Shown here piece after piece: positions 1-8,899 of a stretch of 64,000 nt of DNA (position 1 is its first letter; each line of letters begins with the position of its first letter). The translations under genes and the position numbers were made by a program. The DNA is from Hyphomicrobiales bacterium (GTDB lineage: Bacteria > Pseudomonadota > Alphaproteobacteria > Rhizobiales > Rhizobiaceae). The DNA lies in assembly GCA_900471485.1 (NCBI GenBank), contig UCEU01000041.1, forward strand, positions 62,001 through 126,000, in the 5' to 3' direction. The notes beneath the pieces are model-generated. The model did no database searches and was not told the origin of the DNA. It saw nothing but the letters and a program-made list of their open reading frames with translations.

Positions 1-521
1 GCCCTGATCGCGTCTCCGGTCAGTGACTTGCCGATATTGGCGGCAAACAGCTCCTGCACGGCGGACCCGTTGAGCTCGCCGACCAGCCTCACGGCATCGG
101 CGAAGTAGGCGTCGGCGCTCATGCCGGTGCAGGTGCCGTGCTTGATCCACTCATGCCGCTCGAGCGCCGATTGCGTCCCGGGCATGACCTTGTCGAGCGA
201 GGCCTTGGTGCCTGCCGAAAGCTTTACCTCCGGCAGATCCTTCCAGTCGCCGTCCTTGTCGGCGGATCGCTGAGCGTCGGAAACGCCGCAATAATCCTTG
301 CGCATCGGCCAGAGCCCGTGCAGCGAGAAATTGCTGGCGTCGAAGCGCTCGCCGGTCTGGCTGGTGCATTCCGGCTTGCGCTGGTTGGTCTCGCAGAAGG
401 CGGGCTGCCAGCTTGCCGCCAGAATGAACCGCGTCCGCCCGCCGCCTTCCTGCGCGCAGACGCCGCCCGCGACCGTCATCATCGCGGCGACCAACGCCGC
501 GCGAAGTACGAGATTCTTCAT
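1..521 (-). CDS. Ribonuclease T2 family protein (3' end outside window)
   Basis: Secreted endoribonuclease of the RNase T2 family, which cleaves RNA through 2',3'-cyclic phosphates in the periplasm or outside the cell. The reading frame from 521 down to base 1 is open and is cut by the window edge. It begins MKNLVLRAALVAAMMTVAGG, a signal peptide, and then shows both family motifs: FSLHGLWP (CAS I, catalytic His) and HEWIKHGTC (CAS II, with Glu, Lys and His). The Cys residues near FCETN and KPECT fit the family disulphides. The start is supported by a GGAGGT box six bases upstream of the ATG. It is divergent from the hydrolase operon at 675. Family assignment is firm; the physiological role (scavenging extracellular RNA is the usual suggestion) is inference. 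Confidence 0.9.
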   Translation of the reverse strand, partial: MKNLVLRAALVAAMMTVAGGVCAQEGGGRTRFILAASWQPAFCETNQRKPECTSQTGERFDASNFSLHGLWPMRKDYCGVSDAQRSADKDGDWKDLPEVKLSAGTKASLDKVMPGTQSALERHEWIKHGTCTGMSADAYFADAVRLVGELNGSAVQELFAANIGKSLTGDAIR

Positions 522-674
522 CACCACCTCCAAGGAACAATTCATGAACAGATAAGCATGCCGCGTTTGCCGCCGCAACCCTTGATCAACAGGGTAAAAT
601 TTCCCGCCCTATAAGCAGGCCACTGTGTTGCATTTGCCGGCCGATCTGGTCATCTCGCAGGAAGGAGGACCTGA

Positions 675-1604
675 ATGTTCGCACAGACTGAGCGGCTGGA
701 AACGCCGACGGCATCGTTGGCCTATCATCACCAACAGGCAACGGGCGATGCGAACGGCATTCTCCTGATCTGCCACGGCCTCGCCGAGCACTCCCGCCGT
801 TACGCAACATTCGCCAACGCCATGGTGTCGCGCGGCTATCACGTCTATGCGCACGACCATCGTGGCCACGGCGAGACGACCGCCGACGACGCGCCGATCG
901 GCCGCTTCGCCCGCCGCGACGGCGTGAAAGCCGTTATCGACGACGTCGCTGCGATGCGTGACCACGCGGCCCGCCACTATCCCGGCCTGCCGGTCATCCT
1001 CTTCGGGCATTCCATGGGCGGGCTGATCGCGCTCAACGCCGCCATCAGTCATCCCGAAAAATTCGACGGCCTCGCCGTCTGGAATTCCAATTTCAACCCC
1101 GGCCTCGCCGGCCGCGCCGCCCAGGTGATCCTGCGCACCGAACGCGCGTTGAAGGGCTCCGACGTCCCCAGCGCCCTGCTCCCGAAACTCACCTTCGAGA
1201 CCTGGGGCAAGAGCGTACCCAACCATCGCACCCTTTTCGACTGGCTTTCGCGTGATCCGGTCGCGGTCGATAAATATATCGCCGACTCGCTCTGCGGCTT
1301 CGATGCCTCTGTGTCGCTGTGGCTCGACGTTTTCGAGCTGACGTTCCGGGCCACGCAAAGGTCGCTTCTCGACCGTCTCGCCAAGGACATGCCGATCAAT
1401 CTGGTCGGCGGCGGAAAGGACCCGGCAACGGACAACGGACGCGCGGTCGTCTGGCTCTCGAACCATTTGAAGGCGGCGGGATTTCGCCGTATCGACATGC
1501 AAATATATCAGGACATGCGCCACGAGACCTTGAACGAGATCGGCGCGGACACGGCCATCTCGGCATTCGCCGATTGGTGCGACCAGGCCGTCGTGCAGTC
1601 CTGA
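675..1604 (+). CDS. Alpha/beta hydrolase (monoacylglycerol lipase / lysophospholipase-like)
   Basis: Serine hydrolase of the alpha/beta fold, 309 residues, of the serine aminopeptidase S33 / lysophospholipase type. The oxyanion region is ICHGLAEHSRRY (residues 32-43) and the nucleophile elbow is GHSMGG with Ser113. An Asp in GGGKDPATD and the His in DMRHETLNE near the C-terminus complete a likely triad. There is no signal peptide, so it is cytoplasmic. A strong AGGAAGGAGG site precedes the ATG. It is first in an apparent operon: the EamA gene follows after 15 bases, then CoA transferase and ThDP lyase genes. The substrate is unknown; an ester or thioester linked to the acyl-CoA chemistry downstream is a guess. 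Confidence 0.85.
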   Translation: MFAQTERLETPTASLAYHHQQATGDANGILLICHGLAEHSRRYATFANAMVSRGYHVYAHDHRGHGETTADDAPIGRFARRDGVKAVIDDVAAMRDHAARHYPGLPVILFGHSMGGLIALNAAISHPEKFDGLAVWNSNFNPGLAGRAAQVILRTERALKGSDVPSALLPKLTFETWGKSVPNHRTLFDWLSRDPVAVDKYIADSLCGFDASVSLWLDVFELTFRATQRSLLDRLAKDMPINLVGGGKDPATDNGRAVVWLSNHLKAAGFRRIDMQIYQDMRHETLNEIGADTAISAFADWCDQAVVQS

Positions 1605-1619
1605 TCCAGAAGGACCGAC

Positions 1620-2579
1620 ATGAACAACCGTAAATCCTCCCTGCCCGTCAACACCTCTTCGGAGGTGATGCTGGGGCTCGTCCTGATGTTCATTTCGGTG
1701 CTGATCTCGCCCGTCATCGATATCTTCTCGAAGCTCGCGATCGCCACGATCCCTTCGGCGGAAATTACCGCGGCGCGCTTCGGTATCCAGGCACTTTGCA
1801 TGTTGCCGATCATCCTCTGGCGCGGAAACCTCGCCGACATCACCTGGAGGCAGAGCTTCTTCCACGCCATCCGCGGCGCCATCATCACCGTCTCGATGAT
1901 CTCCTTCGTCACCACGCTGAAATACATGGCGGTCGCCGATGCCATCGCCATCTTCTTCGTCGAGCCGATCATCCTGACGATCCTGAGCAGCATCTTCCTC
2001 AAGGAAAAGATCGGCTGGCGGCGTTATACCGCCTGCGGCGTCGGCTTCTTCGGCGCGATCCTCATCATCCAGCCGAGCTTCCAGGAAGTCGGCTATGTCG
2101 CACTTCTGCCCGTCGTCAGCGCCGTCTGCATCGCCATCTCCGCGATGATGAACCGGGCGCTGGCGCAGCACGAGGACCCATGGGTCATGCAGTTCCACAT
2201 GGGTCTCTGGGGCCTGCTGATCTGCGCCATCCTGCTCTATCTCGGCCACGGCAGCGGCTCCGATATCCTCGATCCCGTCATGCCCGATACCCGCGCCTGG
2301 CTCTATCTGCTCGGCGTCGGCGTCACCGCCGCGATCGCCGGCATCTTCGGCGTCTATGCCTATCGCTCGGCGCCCGCCTCGACGCTCGCCCCGCTGCAAT
2401 ATTTCGAGATCGTCTCGGCCACGGCCTTCGCCTGGCTGGTCTTCGGCGACTTCCCGGATGCGCTGAAATGGCTCGGCATCTTCATTATCATGGGCTCCGG
2501 CTTCTACATCATCTGGCGCGAGCGGCGCTTTGCATCCAAGCCCGTATCCGATACATCTGAGGAGACGCGGGCACCCTGA
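1620..2579 (+). CDS. EamA/DMT superfamily transporter
   Basis: Inner-membrane drug/metabolite transporter of the ten-helix EamA type, 319 residues, with two repeated five-helix halves separated near residue 165. The first half holds the usual VADAIAIFFVEPIILTILS segment and the second APLQYFEIVSATAFAWLVFG, both typical of EamA repeats. The C-terminus is charged and cytoplasmic. An AAGGA site sits six bases before the ATG, and the gene lies between the hydrolase and the CoA transferase with short gaps (15 and 18 bases), so it is probably cotranscribed. It may export or import the organic acid handled by the neighbouring enzymes. The substrate cannot be read from the sequence. Confidence 0.88.
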   Translation: MNNRKSSLPVNTSSEVMLGLVLMFISVLISPVIDIFSKLAIATIPSAEITAARFGIQALCMLPIILWRGNLADITWRQSFFHAIRGAIITVSMISFVTTLKYMAVADAIAIFFVEPIILTILSSIFLKEKIGWRRYTACGVGFFGAILIIQPSFQEVGYVALLPVVSAVCIAISAMMNRALAQHEDPWVMQFHMGLWGLLICAILLYLGHGSGSDILDPVMPDTRAWLYLLGVGVTAAIAGIFGVYAYRSAPASTLAPLQYFEIVSATAFAWLVFGDFPDALKWLGIFIIMGSGFYIIWRERRFASKPVSDTSEETRAP

Positions 2580-2597
2580 TCTGATCCTGGGAGGAAC

Positions 2598-3794
2598 ATG
2601 ACGCAGACCCAGCCTAACAAAGCGCCGCTCACAGGCATTCGTGTCATCGAGCTAGCACGCGTTCTTGCTGGCCCCTGGGCCGGCCAGATGCTGGCCGATC
2701 TCGGCGCCGATGTGATCAAGGTCGAAAACCCCGATGGCGGCGACGACACGAGGCACTGGGGTCCCCCCTTCGTCGAGGGTGCCGATGGCGAAAACCTCTC
2801 GGCCGCCTATTACCATTCCGCCAATCGCGGCAAGCGCTCGATAACCGCCGATCTCCGCAGCGAAGAGGGCCAGGCGTTGGTGCGCCGGCTGGTCGCCACC
2901 GCCGATGTCGTCATCGAAAACTTCAAGCTCGGCGGCCTCGTCAAATACGGGCTCGATTACGAGAGCCTGCGCAAGATCAATCCGAAGCTCGTCTATTGCT
3001 CGATCACAGGCTTCGGCCAGACGGGCCCCTACGCCGGCTTCGCCGGCTACGATTACATCGTCCAGGGCATGTCGGGCTTCATGTCGATCACGGGCGAACC
3101 CGATGGACAGCCGATGAAGGCGGGCGTCGCCATCGCCGATATCTTCACCGGCATCTACGCGGTCTCCGCGATCGAGGCAGCCCTCATCCACGCGCTGAAG
3201 ACCGGCGAAGGCCAGCTGGTCGACATGGCGCTGCTCGACGTCCAGTCGGCCGTGCTCGCCAACCAGAACATGAACTACCTCATATCCGGCCGTCCGCCGA
3301 CACGCCTCGGCAATGCCCATCCCAACATCTCGCCCTACGAGGTGGTCCCCACATCAGATGGCTATCTCATCCTCGCCATCGGCAATGACGGCCAGTTCCG
3401 CCGGCTCTGCGCCATCCTCGGCCTCGAAGGGGTCGCCGACGACGAACGCTTCGCCACCAACAAGGCCCGCGTCGCCAATCGTGACGAGGTAAGACGCCTG
3501 GTCTCGACCGAAACGCTGAAATGGGCAAAGGCCGATCTTCTTGCGGCCTGCGAGGCGAACGCGGTCCCGTCAGGCGCGATCAACACCATCGAGGACATGT
3601 TCAACGATCCGCAGATCGTCGCGCGCGGCCTGCGCATCGATCTCGAGGATAGCGCCGGCACCGTCATTCCCGGTGTCAGGACGCCGGTCGTCCTGTCGCG
3701 CACGCCGCTCAGCTATGAAAGGCCCAGTCCGCGACTGGGAGAGCACCAGGAGGAGGTGCTGGCCGAACTTGCCGAATGGGAGGGGAAGAAATGA
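2598..3794 (+). CDS. CaiB/BaiF family (family III) CoA transferase
   Basis: Class III CoA transferase, 398 residues, the normal length for a subunit of the interlocked dimer. It transfers CoA between carboxylic acids in the cytoplasm. The N-terminus has the family pattern TGIRVIELARVLAGPWAGQ and LADLGADVIKVENP. The expected catalytic aspartate is Asp181 in GVAIADIFTG, aligned with Asp169 of formyl-CoA transferase by family knowledge. A GGGAGGA site precedes the ATG. Its stop overlaps the start of the ThDP-dependent enzyme (ATGA at 3791-3794), which argues for coupled translation and a shared pathway. Formyl-CoA transferase plus oxalyl-CoA decarboxylase is the best-known pair of this kind, but the sequence alone does not identify the acid. 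Confidence 0.9.
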   Translation: MTQTQPNKAPLTGIRVIELARVLAGPWAGQMLADLGADVIKVENPDGGDDTRHWGPPFVEGADGENLSAAYYHSANRGKRSITADLRSEEGQALVRRLVATADVVIENFKLGGLVKYGLDYESLRKINPKLVYCSITGFGQTGPYAGFAGYDYIVQGMSGFMSITGEPDGQPMKAGVAIADIFTGIYAVSAIEAALIHALKTGEGQLVDMALLDVQSAVLANQNMNYLISGRPPTRLGNAHPNISPYEVVPTSDGYLILAIGNDGQFRRLCAILGLEGVADDERFATNKARVANRDEVRRLVSTETLKWAKADLLAACEANAVPSGAINTIEDMFNDPQIVARGLRIDLEDSAGTVIPGVRTPVVLSRTPLSYERPSPRLGEHQEEVLAELAEWEGKK

Positions 3795-5449
3795 AACGGA
3801 CAGGCGGAGAACTGATCGTCGAGGCATTGAAGGCAAACGGGGTGAAACGCCTCTCCTGCGTTCCCGGCGAGAGTTTTCTCGCCGTCCTCGACGCGCTCCA
3901 TGACAGTGACATCGAGGTCATCGTCTGCCGCCAGGAGGGTGGTGCCGCGATGATGGCCGACACCTGGGGCCGCCTCACCGGCGAGCCCGGCATCTGCATG
4001 GTCACTCGCGGACCCGGCGCCGCAAACGCGACCGCGGGACTGCACATATCAAGGCAGGATTCGATCCCGATGATCCTCTTCATCGGCCAGGTCCAGCGCG
4101 ACGCCCGGGAGCGCGAAGCCTTCCAGGAGGTCGAGTTCCGCCGCGCGCTGACCGAATACGCCAAGTGGGTGGGCGAGATCGACGACGCGGCCCGCATCCC
4201 CGAATTCGTCACCCGCGCCTTCGCGCTCGCCACCTCCGGCCGCCCCGGCCCCGTCGTCCTGTCACTGCCCGAGGACATGCTGCGCGACATGGTCGAGGCG
4301 CCCCGCGCCAGGCGATATTCCCGCGTCGAAGCCCATCCCGGCCGCAGCCAGGTCGACGACTTCTATCTGCGCCTGCTGAAGGCCGAACGCCCCATGGTGA
4401 TCCTCGGCGGCTCGCGCTGGGATGCCGATGCGGTGGCCGACTTCAAGACCTTCGCCGAACGCTTCAAGCTGCCCGTCGGCTGCTCCTTCCGCCGCCAGAT
4501 GCTGTTCGACAACCTGCATCCCAACTATGCCGGCGATGTGGGTATCGGCATCAATCCTAAGCTGGCGCGGGAGATCAAGGAGAGCGATCTTCTGATCCTG
4601 CTCGGCTGCCGCATGTCGGAAATGCCGTCCTCCGGCTATACGCTGATCGACATTCCCTACCCGCAGCAGCAACTCGTCCACATCCATCCCGACCCGTCCG
4701 AACTCGGCCGTATCTATCGCCCGGATCTCGCCATATCAGCCAGTCCGCAGGATTTCGTTGCAGCCCTTGCCGACCTCGAAGCCCCCACGCAGGCGCGATG
4801 GGCCGAGCGCACCGAGCGCATGCATCAATCCTACCTCGCCTGGTCGACACCGCCGCAGACAGGACCGGGCGACGTGCACATGGGTCCGATCATGGCTTGG
4901 ATCGAAGAGAACACGCGCCCGGACACCATCTTCACCAACGGCGCCGGCAACTACGCCACATGGCAGCATCGCTACCACCGCTTCCGCCAGTTCAACACCC
5001 AGGCGGCTCCAACATCCGGCTCGATGGGCTACGGCCTGCCCGCCGCCGTCGCAGCCAAGCAGCTGTTCCCGGATCGCGAAGTGATCTGCTTTGCCGGCGA
5101 CGGCTGCTTCCTGATGCACGGCCAGGAATTCGCCACCGCCATCCGCTACAAGCTGCCGATCATCGTGCTCGTCATCAACAACGGCATGTACGGCACGATC
5201 CGCATGCATCAGGAGCGCGAATATCCCGGCCGCGTCAGCGGCACCGGCCTCACCAATCCCGATTTCGCAGCGCTTGCCCGCGCTTATGGCGGCCATGGCG
5301 AGACGGTAGAAAAGACCGAGGACTTCGCCCCCGCCTTCGAGCGCGCCCGCGAAAGCGGTCTTCCATCAATCATCGAGATCAAGCTCGACCCCGAGGCGAT
5401 CACCCCGACCCGCACGCTCTCGGAAATCGCGCAAACAAAAAGCCGGTGA
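3791..5449 (+). CDS. ThDP-dependent enzyme of the acetolactate synthase / 2-hydroxyacyl-CoA lyase superfamily
   Basis: Thiamine diphosphate enzyme, 552 residues, with the three usual domains: Pyr (about 1-170), central (190-330) and PP (365-540). Glu49 in CRQEGGAAMMADTWGR is the glutamate that activates ThDP. The metal/diphosphate motif starts at FAGDGCF (about residue 435) and ends at INNGMYG (about 465). I chose the ATG at 3791, overlapping the upstream stop as ATGA, rather than the ATG 15 bases earlier, because MKRTGGELIVEAL is the standard family N-terminus and a GGGAGGGGAAG box precedes it. Paired with a CoA transferase it may be a lyase or decarboxylase acting on a 2-hydroxyacyl- or 2-oxoacyl-CoA; a biosynthetic acetolactate synthase is unlikely because no regulatory subunit gene is near. 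Confidence 0.85.
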   Translation: MKRTGGELIVEALKANGVKRLSCVPGESFLAVLDALHDSDIEVIVCRQEGGAAMMADTWGRLTGEPGICMVTRGPGAANATAGLHISRQDSIPMILFIGQVQRDAREREAFQEVEFRRALTEYAKWVGEIDDAARIPEFVTRAFALATSGRPGPVVLSLPEDMLRDMVEAPRARRYSRVEAHPGRSQVDDFYLRLLKAERPMVILGGSRWDADAVADFKTFAERFKLPVGCSFRRQMLFDNLHPNYAGDVGIGINPKLAREIKESDLLILLGCRMSEMPSSGYTLIDIPYPQQQLVHIHPDPSELGRIYRPDLAISASPQDFVAALADLEAPTQARWAERTERMHQSYLAWSTPPQTGPGDVHMGPIMAWIEENTRPDTIFTNGAGNYATWQHRYHRFRQFNTQAAPTSGSMGYGLPAAVAAKQLFPDREVICFAGDGCFLMHGQEFATAIRYKLPIIVLVINNGMYGTIRMHQEREYPGRVSGTGLTNPDFAALARAYGGHGETVEKTEDFAPAFERARESGLPSIIEIKLDPEAITPTRTLSEIAQTKSR

Positions 5450-5514
5450 GACCGTGAGCTGTCCCCGGCGCTGGAGATATCCAGCGTCCGGGGCAGTTCA
5501 CATGCTCACCGGCT
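5441..5514 (-). terminator. Long nested hairpin, likely intrinsic terminator of ridA
   Basis: Perfect outer arms AGCCGGTGAG (5441-5450) and CTCACCGGCT (5505-5514) enclose a second, imperfect stem (about 5454-5476 with 5480-5503, including CCCCGG/CCGGGG). Read on the minus strand the hairpin is followed by CTTTTTGTTTG, so it should end ridA transcripts. The left arm contains the stop codon of the converging ThDP-enzyme gene (5447-5449). The plus strand has no T-run, so termination in that direction is less certain. Confidence 0.7.
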
Positions 5515-5537
5515 CTCAAATCGCAATGGAAACGATT

Positions 5538-5879
5538 TTAGATCGCAGCCGTGACGATGAACTCGACCTTGTACTTCGGAGCGGCCAGCTTGGCTTCGCT
5601 GGTGGCGCGGGCCGGCGTGTTGGCCGGGTCGACCCAGGCTTCCCAGGCGGCGTTCATTTCGGCGAAGTCCGAGATGTCGGAGAGGTAGATCAGCGTCTGC
5701 AGGATCTTCGACTTGTCGGAGCCGGCAGCGGCCAGCAGGCGGTCGACTTCACCGAGCGCGTCCTTGCACTGTTCGGTCACGGTTGCGCCTTCGCCAACCT
5801 GGCCGGCGAGGTAAACGGTGTTGCCGTGGATGACCGCGCCGCTCATGCGGGCGCCGGCGTCGATACGCTTGATGCTCAT
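5538..5879 (-). CDS. RidA/YjgF/YER057c/UK114 family protein
   Basis: Small trimeric RidA-family protein, 113 residues. Family members hydrolyse reactive enamine/imine intermediates made by PLP enzymes, protecting the cell from 2-aminoacrylate damage. Visible family features are VYLAGQVG near residue 24, the TEQCKDALGEVDRLLAAAG helix, and PARATSEAKLAAPKYKVEF near the C-terminus, with an Arg in the position of the ligand-binding arginine. It has an AAGGAG site before the ATG. It follows the DUF442 gene on the same strand after 77 bases and may share its promoter. This is a subfamily member without tight similarity to enteric RidA, so its exact substrate is uncertain. Confidence 0.9.
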   Translation of the reverse strand: MSIKRIDAGARMSGAVIHGNTVYLAGQVGEGATVTEQCKDALGEVDRLLAAAGSDKSKILQTLIYLSDISDFAEMNAAWEAWVDPANTPARATSEAKLAAPKYKVEFIVTAAI

Positions 5880-5956
5880 GGTATTCTCCTTGTCATGAAA
5901 TGAAAGAGGCGCCGCACCTCAAGCGCAGCGCCGGACTTTACGGCCCGCGCCTTGGA

Positions 5957-6295
5957 TCAGGTGCGGATGTGATGGGTCTTCTGGTAGATCGCCGTCGAGC
6001 GGGCGCCGGAGCGGCAATAGCCGAGCATCGGGCGCGGGAATTCGTCGAGCGCGTCGACCATGCCGGCGACAGCCTCTTCCGTCACGCCCATTGGGCCGAC
6101 GGGAACATGGGCGATCTCAAGACCGAGTTCCTTGGCCCGCGCCGCGATATCGGCGAACGGGGTCTGGTCCATGCTTTCCTGGTCCGGACGATGGCAGACG
6201 ATGGACTTGAAGCCCATGGCCTTGATCTCGTCGAGCTCATCGACCGTGATCTGGCCGGAAACCGAATATTCGTCGTCGATCTGGCGGATGTCCAT
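5957..6295 (-). CDS. TIGR01244/DUF442 family rhodanese-like sulfurtransferase or phosphatase
   Basis: Protein of 112 residues of the DUF442 family, the domain also found fused to beta-lactamase-like sulfur dioxygenases (Blh). The active loop is C94-RSGA-R99 inside GYCRSGARSTAIYQ, a CX4R loop of rhodanese length rather than the CX5R of tyrosine phosphatases. The N-terminus (MDIRQIDDEYSVSGQI) and the SIVCHRPDQES segment are standard for the family. An AGGAG site lies nine bases before the ATG. It precedes ridA on the same strand. In rhizobia such proteins are linked to sulfide/persulfide handling, but no sulfur genes are visible here, so the role is inferred from family only. Confidence 0.87.
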   Translation of the reverse strand: MDIRQIDDEYSVSGQITVDELDEIKAMGFKSIVCHRPDQESMDQTPFADIAARAKELGLEIAHVPVGPMGVTEEAVAGMVDALDEFPRPMLGYCRSGARSTAIYQKTHHIRT

Positions 6296-6379
6296 CGCAA
6301 ATACTCCTGAAATCGTGGGCTGAATGACTACGCCGCCCGATGCATGTCGTCAACCACACGACACCCGTGAATCGACCTG

Positions 6380-7216
6380 TCAGACGAACGCGAAGCTCAG
6401 CCCGTAGTCGCGGCTCTCGCCCGGCTTGAGCATGACGAATTCACCGCCCGCCTCGAGCTCGGAGCGTGAGACCCAGCGATGCGAAACGGGCTCGATCCCC
6501 AGCACGTCGACAGGTGTGTTCTGGTTGCGCCAGACCTGCAGATGCGGCAGCGTTTCCGCCAGCACCCGCACCCGCAGCGTCTTGCCCTTGATGGCGGCGA
6601 TCGGCCCGAGCCGGACTTCGGCGAAACCATCGACGGTCGCGGGCGCCTCGACGCAGAAGATGCCGCCGGGATCCTCGCCGAAATTCCAGGGAAAGCCGCC
6701 GCTCTCGAGCATCTCGCCCTCGAGCCGTGTTCCCGCGTCGAACCACTTGCCGCCCACATTCATGTGGTACATCAGGAATGTCGGAACGGTCTCGGTGCTG
6801 GTGTTGATCACCCGGTCGCGCAGATGGACCTCCCCTGTCGCGCCGTCGATGAACCAGTGTCGCTCGATCCTCGCCGGGCGCCCCTCGACGGTGGTGATGT
6901 CGATATCGGCACGGCACTCGGCATTGCCGTTCTCGAACTTCGTCCACAGCACCTTCGCGGCATGGCCGGACGCCGAACCGTGCAGCGGATAGACCTTGCC
7001 ATCCGTTCGGCCAGGGATCGGCTCGCGGTGGCGGATATGATCCGGCCCGCAGGTGAAGAGAAAACCTTCGACCGAATGTGAGATGCGCGCGTCGCCGTCG
7101 TCGGGCACCGCCTTCTTCGGCGCGATATCCACGCCCTCGACGGTGCATCCGCCGATATCCATGACCGAGCTTTCGTCCAGCACAAGGCGCGGACCACGAG
7201 CGGCTGCGAATTCCAT
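6380..7216 (-). CDS. DUF4432 / aldose 1-epimerase-like protein
   Basis: Soluble galactose-mutarotase-fold protein of 278 residues. Features typical of DUF4432 are GFLFTCGPDHI, then YPLHGSASGHAAKV with a conserved His, and VPTFLMYHMNVG, HRWVSRSELEAGGEF in the C-terminal half. These proteins probably bind or epimerise sugars at C1 but few have been characterised. I start it at the ATG at 7216 (MEFAAARGP), which has a GGGGAGGAG box five bases upstream, instead of the in-frame codon 51 bases earlier. It stands alone, facing away from the L,D-transpeptidase gene. No sugar catabolic genes are adjacent, so the substrate is open. Confidence 0.78.
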   Translation of the reverse strand: MEFAAARGPRLVLDESSVMDIGGCTVEGVDIAPKKAVPDDGDARISHSVEGFLFTCGPDHIRHREPIPGRTDGKVYPLHGSASGHAAKVLWTKFENGNAECRADIDITTVEGRPARIERHWFIDGATGEVHLRDRVINTSTETVPTFLMYHMNVGGKWFDAGTRLEGEMLESGGFPWNFGEDPGGIFCVEAPATVDGFAEVRLGPIAAIKGKTLRVRVLAETLPHLQVWRNQNTPVDVLGIEPVSHRWVSRSELEAGGEFVMLKPGESRDYGLSFAFV

Positions 7217-7473
7217 GATGTCTCCTCCCCGCGATGACGCGTTCGCGCAAAGGGTTAGTTCCGCCACCGGTTTTCGTCAATGAGGACCGGCGCCTTCGTC
7301 GCATCCGCACCCTCAGCCAGTCGTGATGGAACCGACTGGCCACCGCAAATGTTTATGAGTAAAGGAGAAATCACGATAATTTTTATGTTTTGTTCAGCAC
7401 GATTTCATAAATTCCACACTAGCGTCAAGATTCGCAGGTGTGTGTCGGCCAAGTCACTGAAGGATACGTAGAC

Positions 7474-8838
7474 GTGAATCGCATTCTGAAATCGGCATTG
7501 TCCGGAACGATCATCGCGCTGACCCTCGCGGGTGCGGCCACCGATGCGGGTGCGCAGCAATACCGCCGCCAGGGCAGCACCGTGTTCATCACGCCGAACG
7601 GCGAAATTCTCGATTACGTACCATCCGGCACCGGCTACGCCCGTGATCGCAGCGGCAACCGCGTTCTGGTCGACGGCTACGGCAACATCGTCGCGACGGA
7701 AGCCCGTGCCCGCGGCTATTATCCGCCGCCGCCGTCACGCGATAATTATAGCCGCGACGCCTACAACAACGATCCCTATTATGCCGAAGAGCAGCAATAT
7801 GGCAGCACGCGCTATCAGGAGCGCGGCGCCGTCACCGGTGCGATCCCGCGCGAAGCGTCGATCGACCGCCAGCCGCTCGATCAGCCATATCCTCAGGGTC
7901 AGGACGACTACGCCTCGATAGACCCCTATCAGCCCGAACCGCAGGCAACACAGCCGCAGGCGCCGTCCGAGCCGGTCATTTCGCTGAAGAACAAGTCGAA
8001 GTCCGAAATCGTGGCATTGCAGGTCTTCCTCGACCGTGCAGGCGTTTCCCCCGGCGCCATCGACGGCCACATGGGCGCCAACGTTACCAAGGCGATCTAC
8101 GCCTATGAACAGATGACGGGCGAAAAGCTCGACCCCAACAACACCGACGCGATCCTGGAACAGCTGCGCATGTCCGGCGGCCTGCCGGTCGTCAGCTATA
8201 CGATCACCCAGTCCGACGCCGCCGGCCCCTATGTCGCCGAGATCCCTGAGGACTACGCCCACAAGGCACAGCTCACCTCTCTCGCCTTCACCTCCACGAC
8301 CGAAGCGCTCGCCGAGCGCTTCCACATGGACGAAGCCTTCCTGAAGGAACTCAACCCCGGCGCCGACTTCACCCTGCCTGGCACGATCATCAAGGTCGTC
8401 AATCCCGGCGAAACCAAGAGTGGCAGCGTGGCCCGCATCATCGCCGACAAGGGCAAGAAGCAGGTTCTGGCATACGACAATTCCGGCGCGTTGATCGCCG
8501 CCTACCCCGCCTCGATCGGCTCCAACGACACCCCTTCCCCCTCGGGTACGGTGACAGTCGAGCGCGTCGCCTTCAATCCCGGCTACACCTACAACCCGAA
8601 GATCAATTTCCAGCAGGGCGCCAACGACAAGATCCTGAACATCCCGCCAGGTCCGAACGGCCCCGTCGGCACCGTCTGGATGGCGCTCTCCAAGCCGACC
8701 TACGGCATTCACGGAACGCCTGAGCCCTCGAAGATCGGCCGCACGCAGAGCCACGGCTGTATCCGCCTGACCAACTGGGATGCGACCGAGCTGGCGAAGA
8801 TGGTCAAGCCGGGCGTGACGGTGGAGTTCGTCGACTGA
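7474..8838 (+). CDS. L,D-transpeptidase (YkuD domain), secreted
   Basis: Periplasmic cell-wall enzyme of 454 residues that forms 3-3 cross-links in peptidoglycan or attaches proteins to it. Order of parts: signal peptide NRILKSALSGTIIALTLAGA with cleavage after DAGA; a Tyr/Pro/Gln-rich low-complexity stretch (about 70-160); a peptidoglycan-binding-like segment (about 174-215); and a YkuD domain from about residue 325. The catalytic motif is HGTPEP followed by SHGCIRLTNWDA with Cys429. I start at the GTG at 7474, which has AAGGA ten bases upstream and leads directly into the signal peptide. Rhizobiales rely on L,D-transpeptidation for polar growth, so this is likely one of many paralogues. Confidence 0.92.
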   Translation: MNRILKSALSGTIIALTLAGAATDAGAQQYRRQGSTVFITPNGEILDYVPSGTGYARDRSGNRVLVDGYGNIVATEARARGYYPPPPSRDNYSRDAYNNDPYYAEEQQYGSTRYQERGAVTGAIPREASIDRQPLDQPYPQGQDDYASIDPYQPEPQATQPQAPSEPVISLKNKSKSEIVALQVFLDRAGVSPGAIDGHMGANVTKAIYAYEQMTGEKLDPNNTDAILEQLRMSGGLPVVSYTITQSDAAGPYVAEIPEDYAHKAQLTSLAFTSTTEALAERFHMDEAFLKELNPGADFTLPGTIIKVVNPGETKSGSVARIIADKGKKQVLAYDNSGALIAAYPASIGSNDTPSPSGTVTVERVAFNPGYTYNPKINFQQGANDKILNIPPGPNGPVGTVWMALSKPTYGIHGTPEPSKIGRTQSHGCIRLTNWDATELAKMVKPGVTVEFVD

Positions 8839-8899
8839 TCTAGGCCGTGAACTCATAAATTGAGTAGAAGCGGTTATGCAAGTCGGCTAGTCGTAATCC

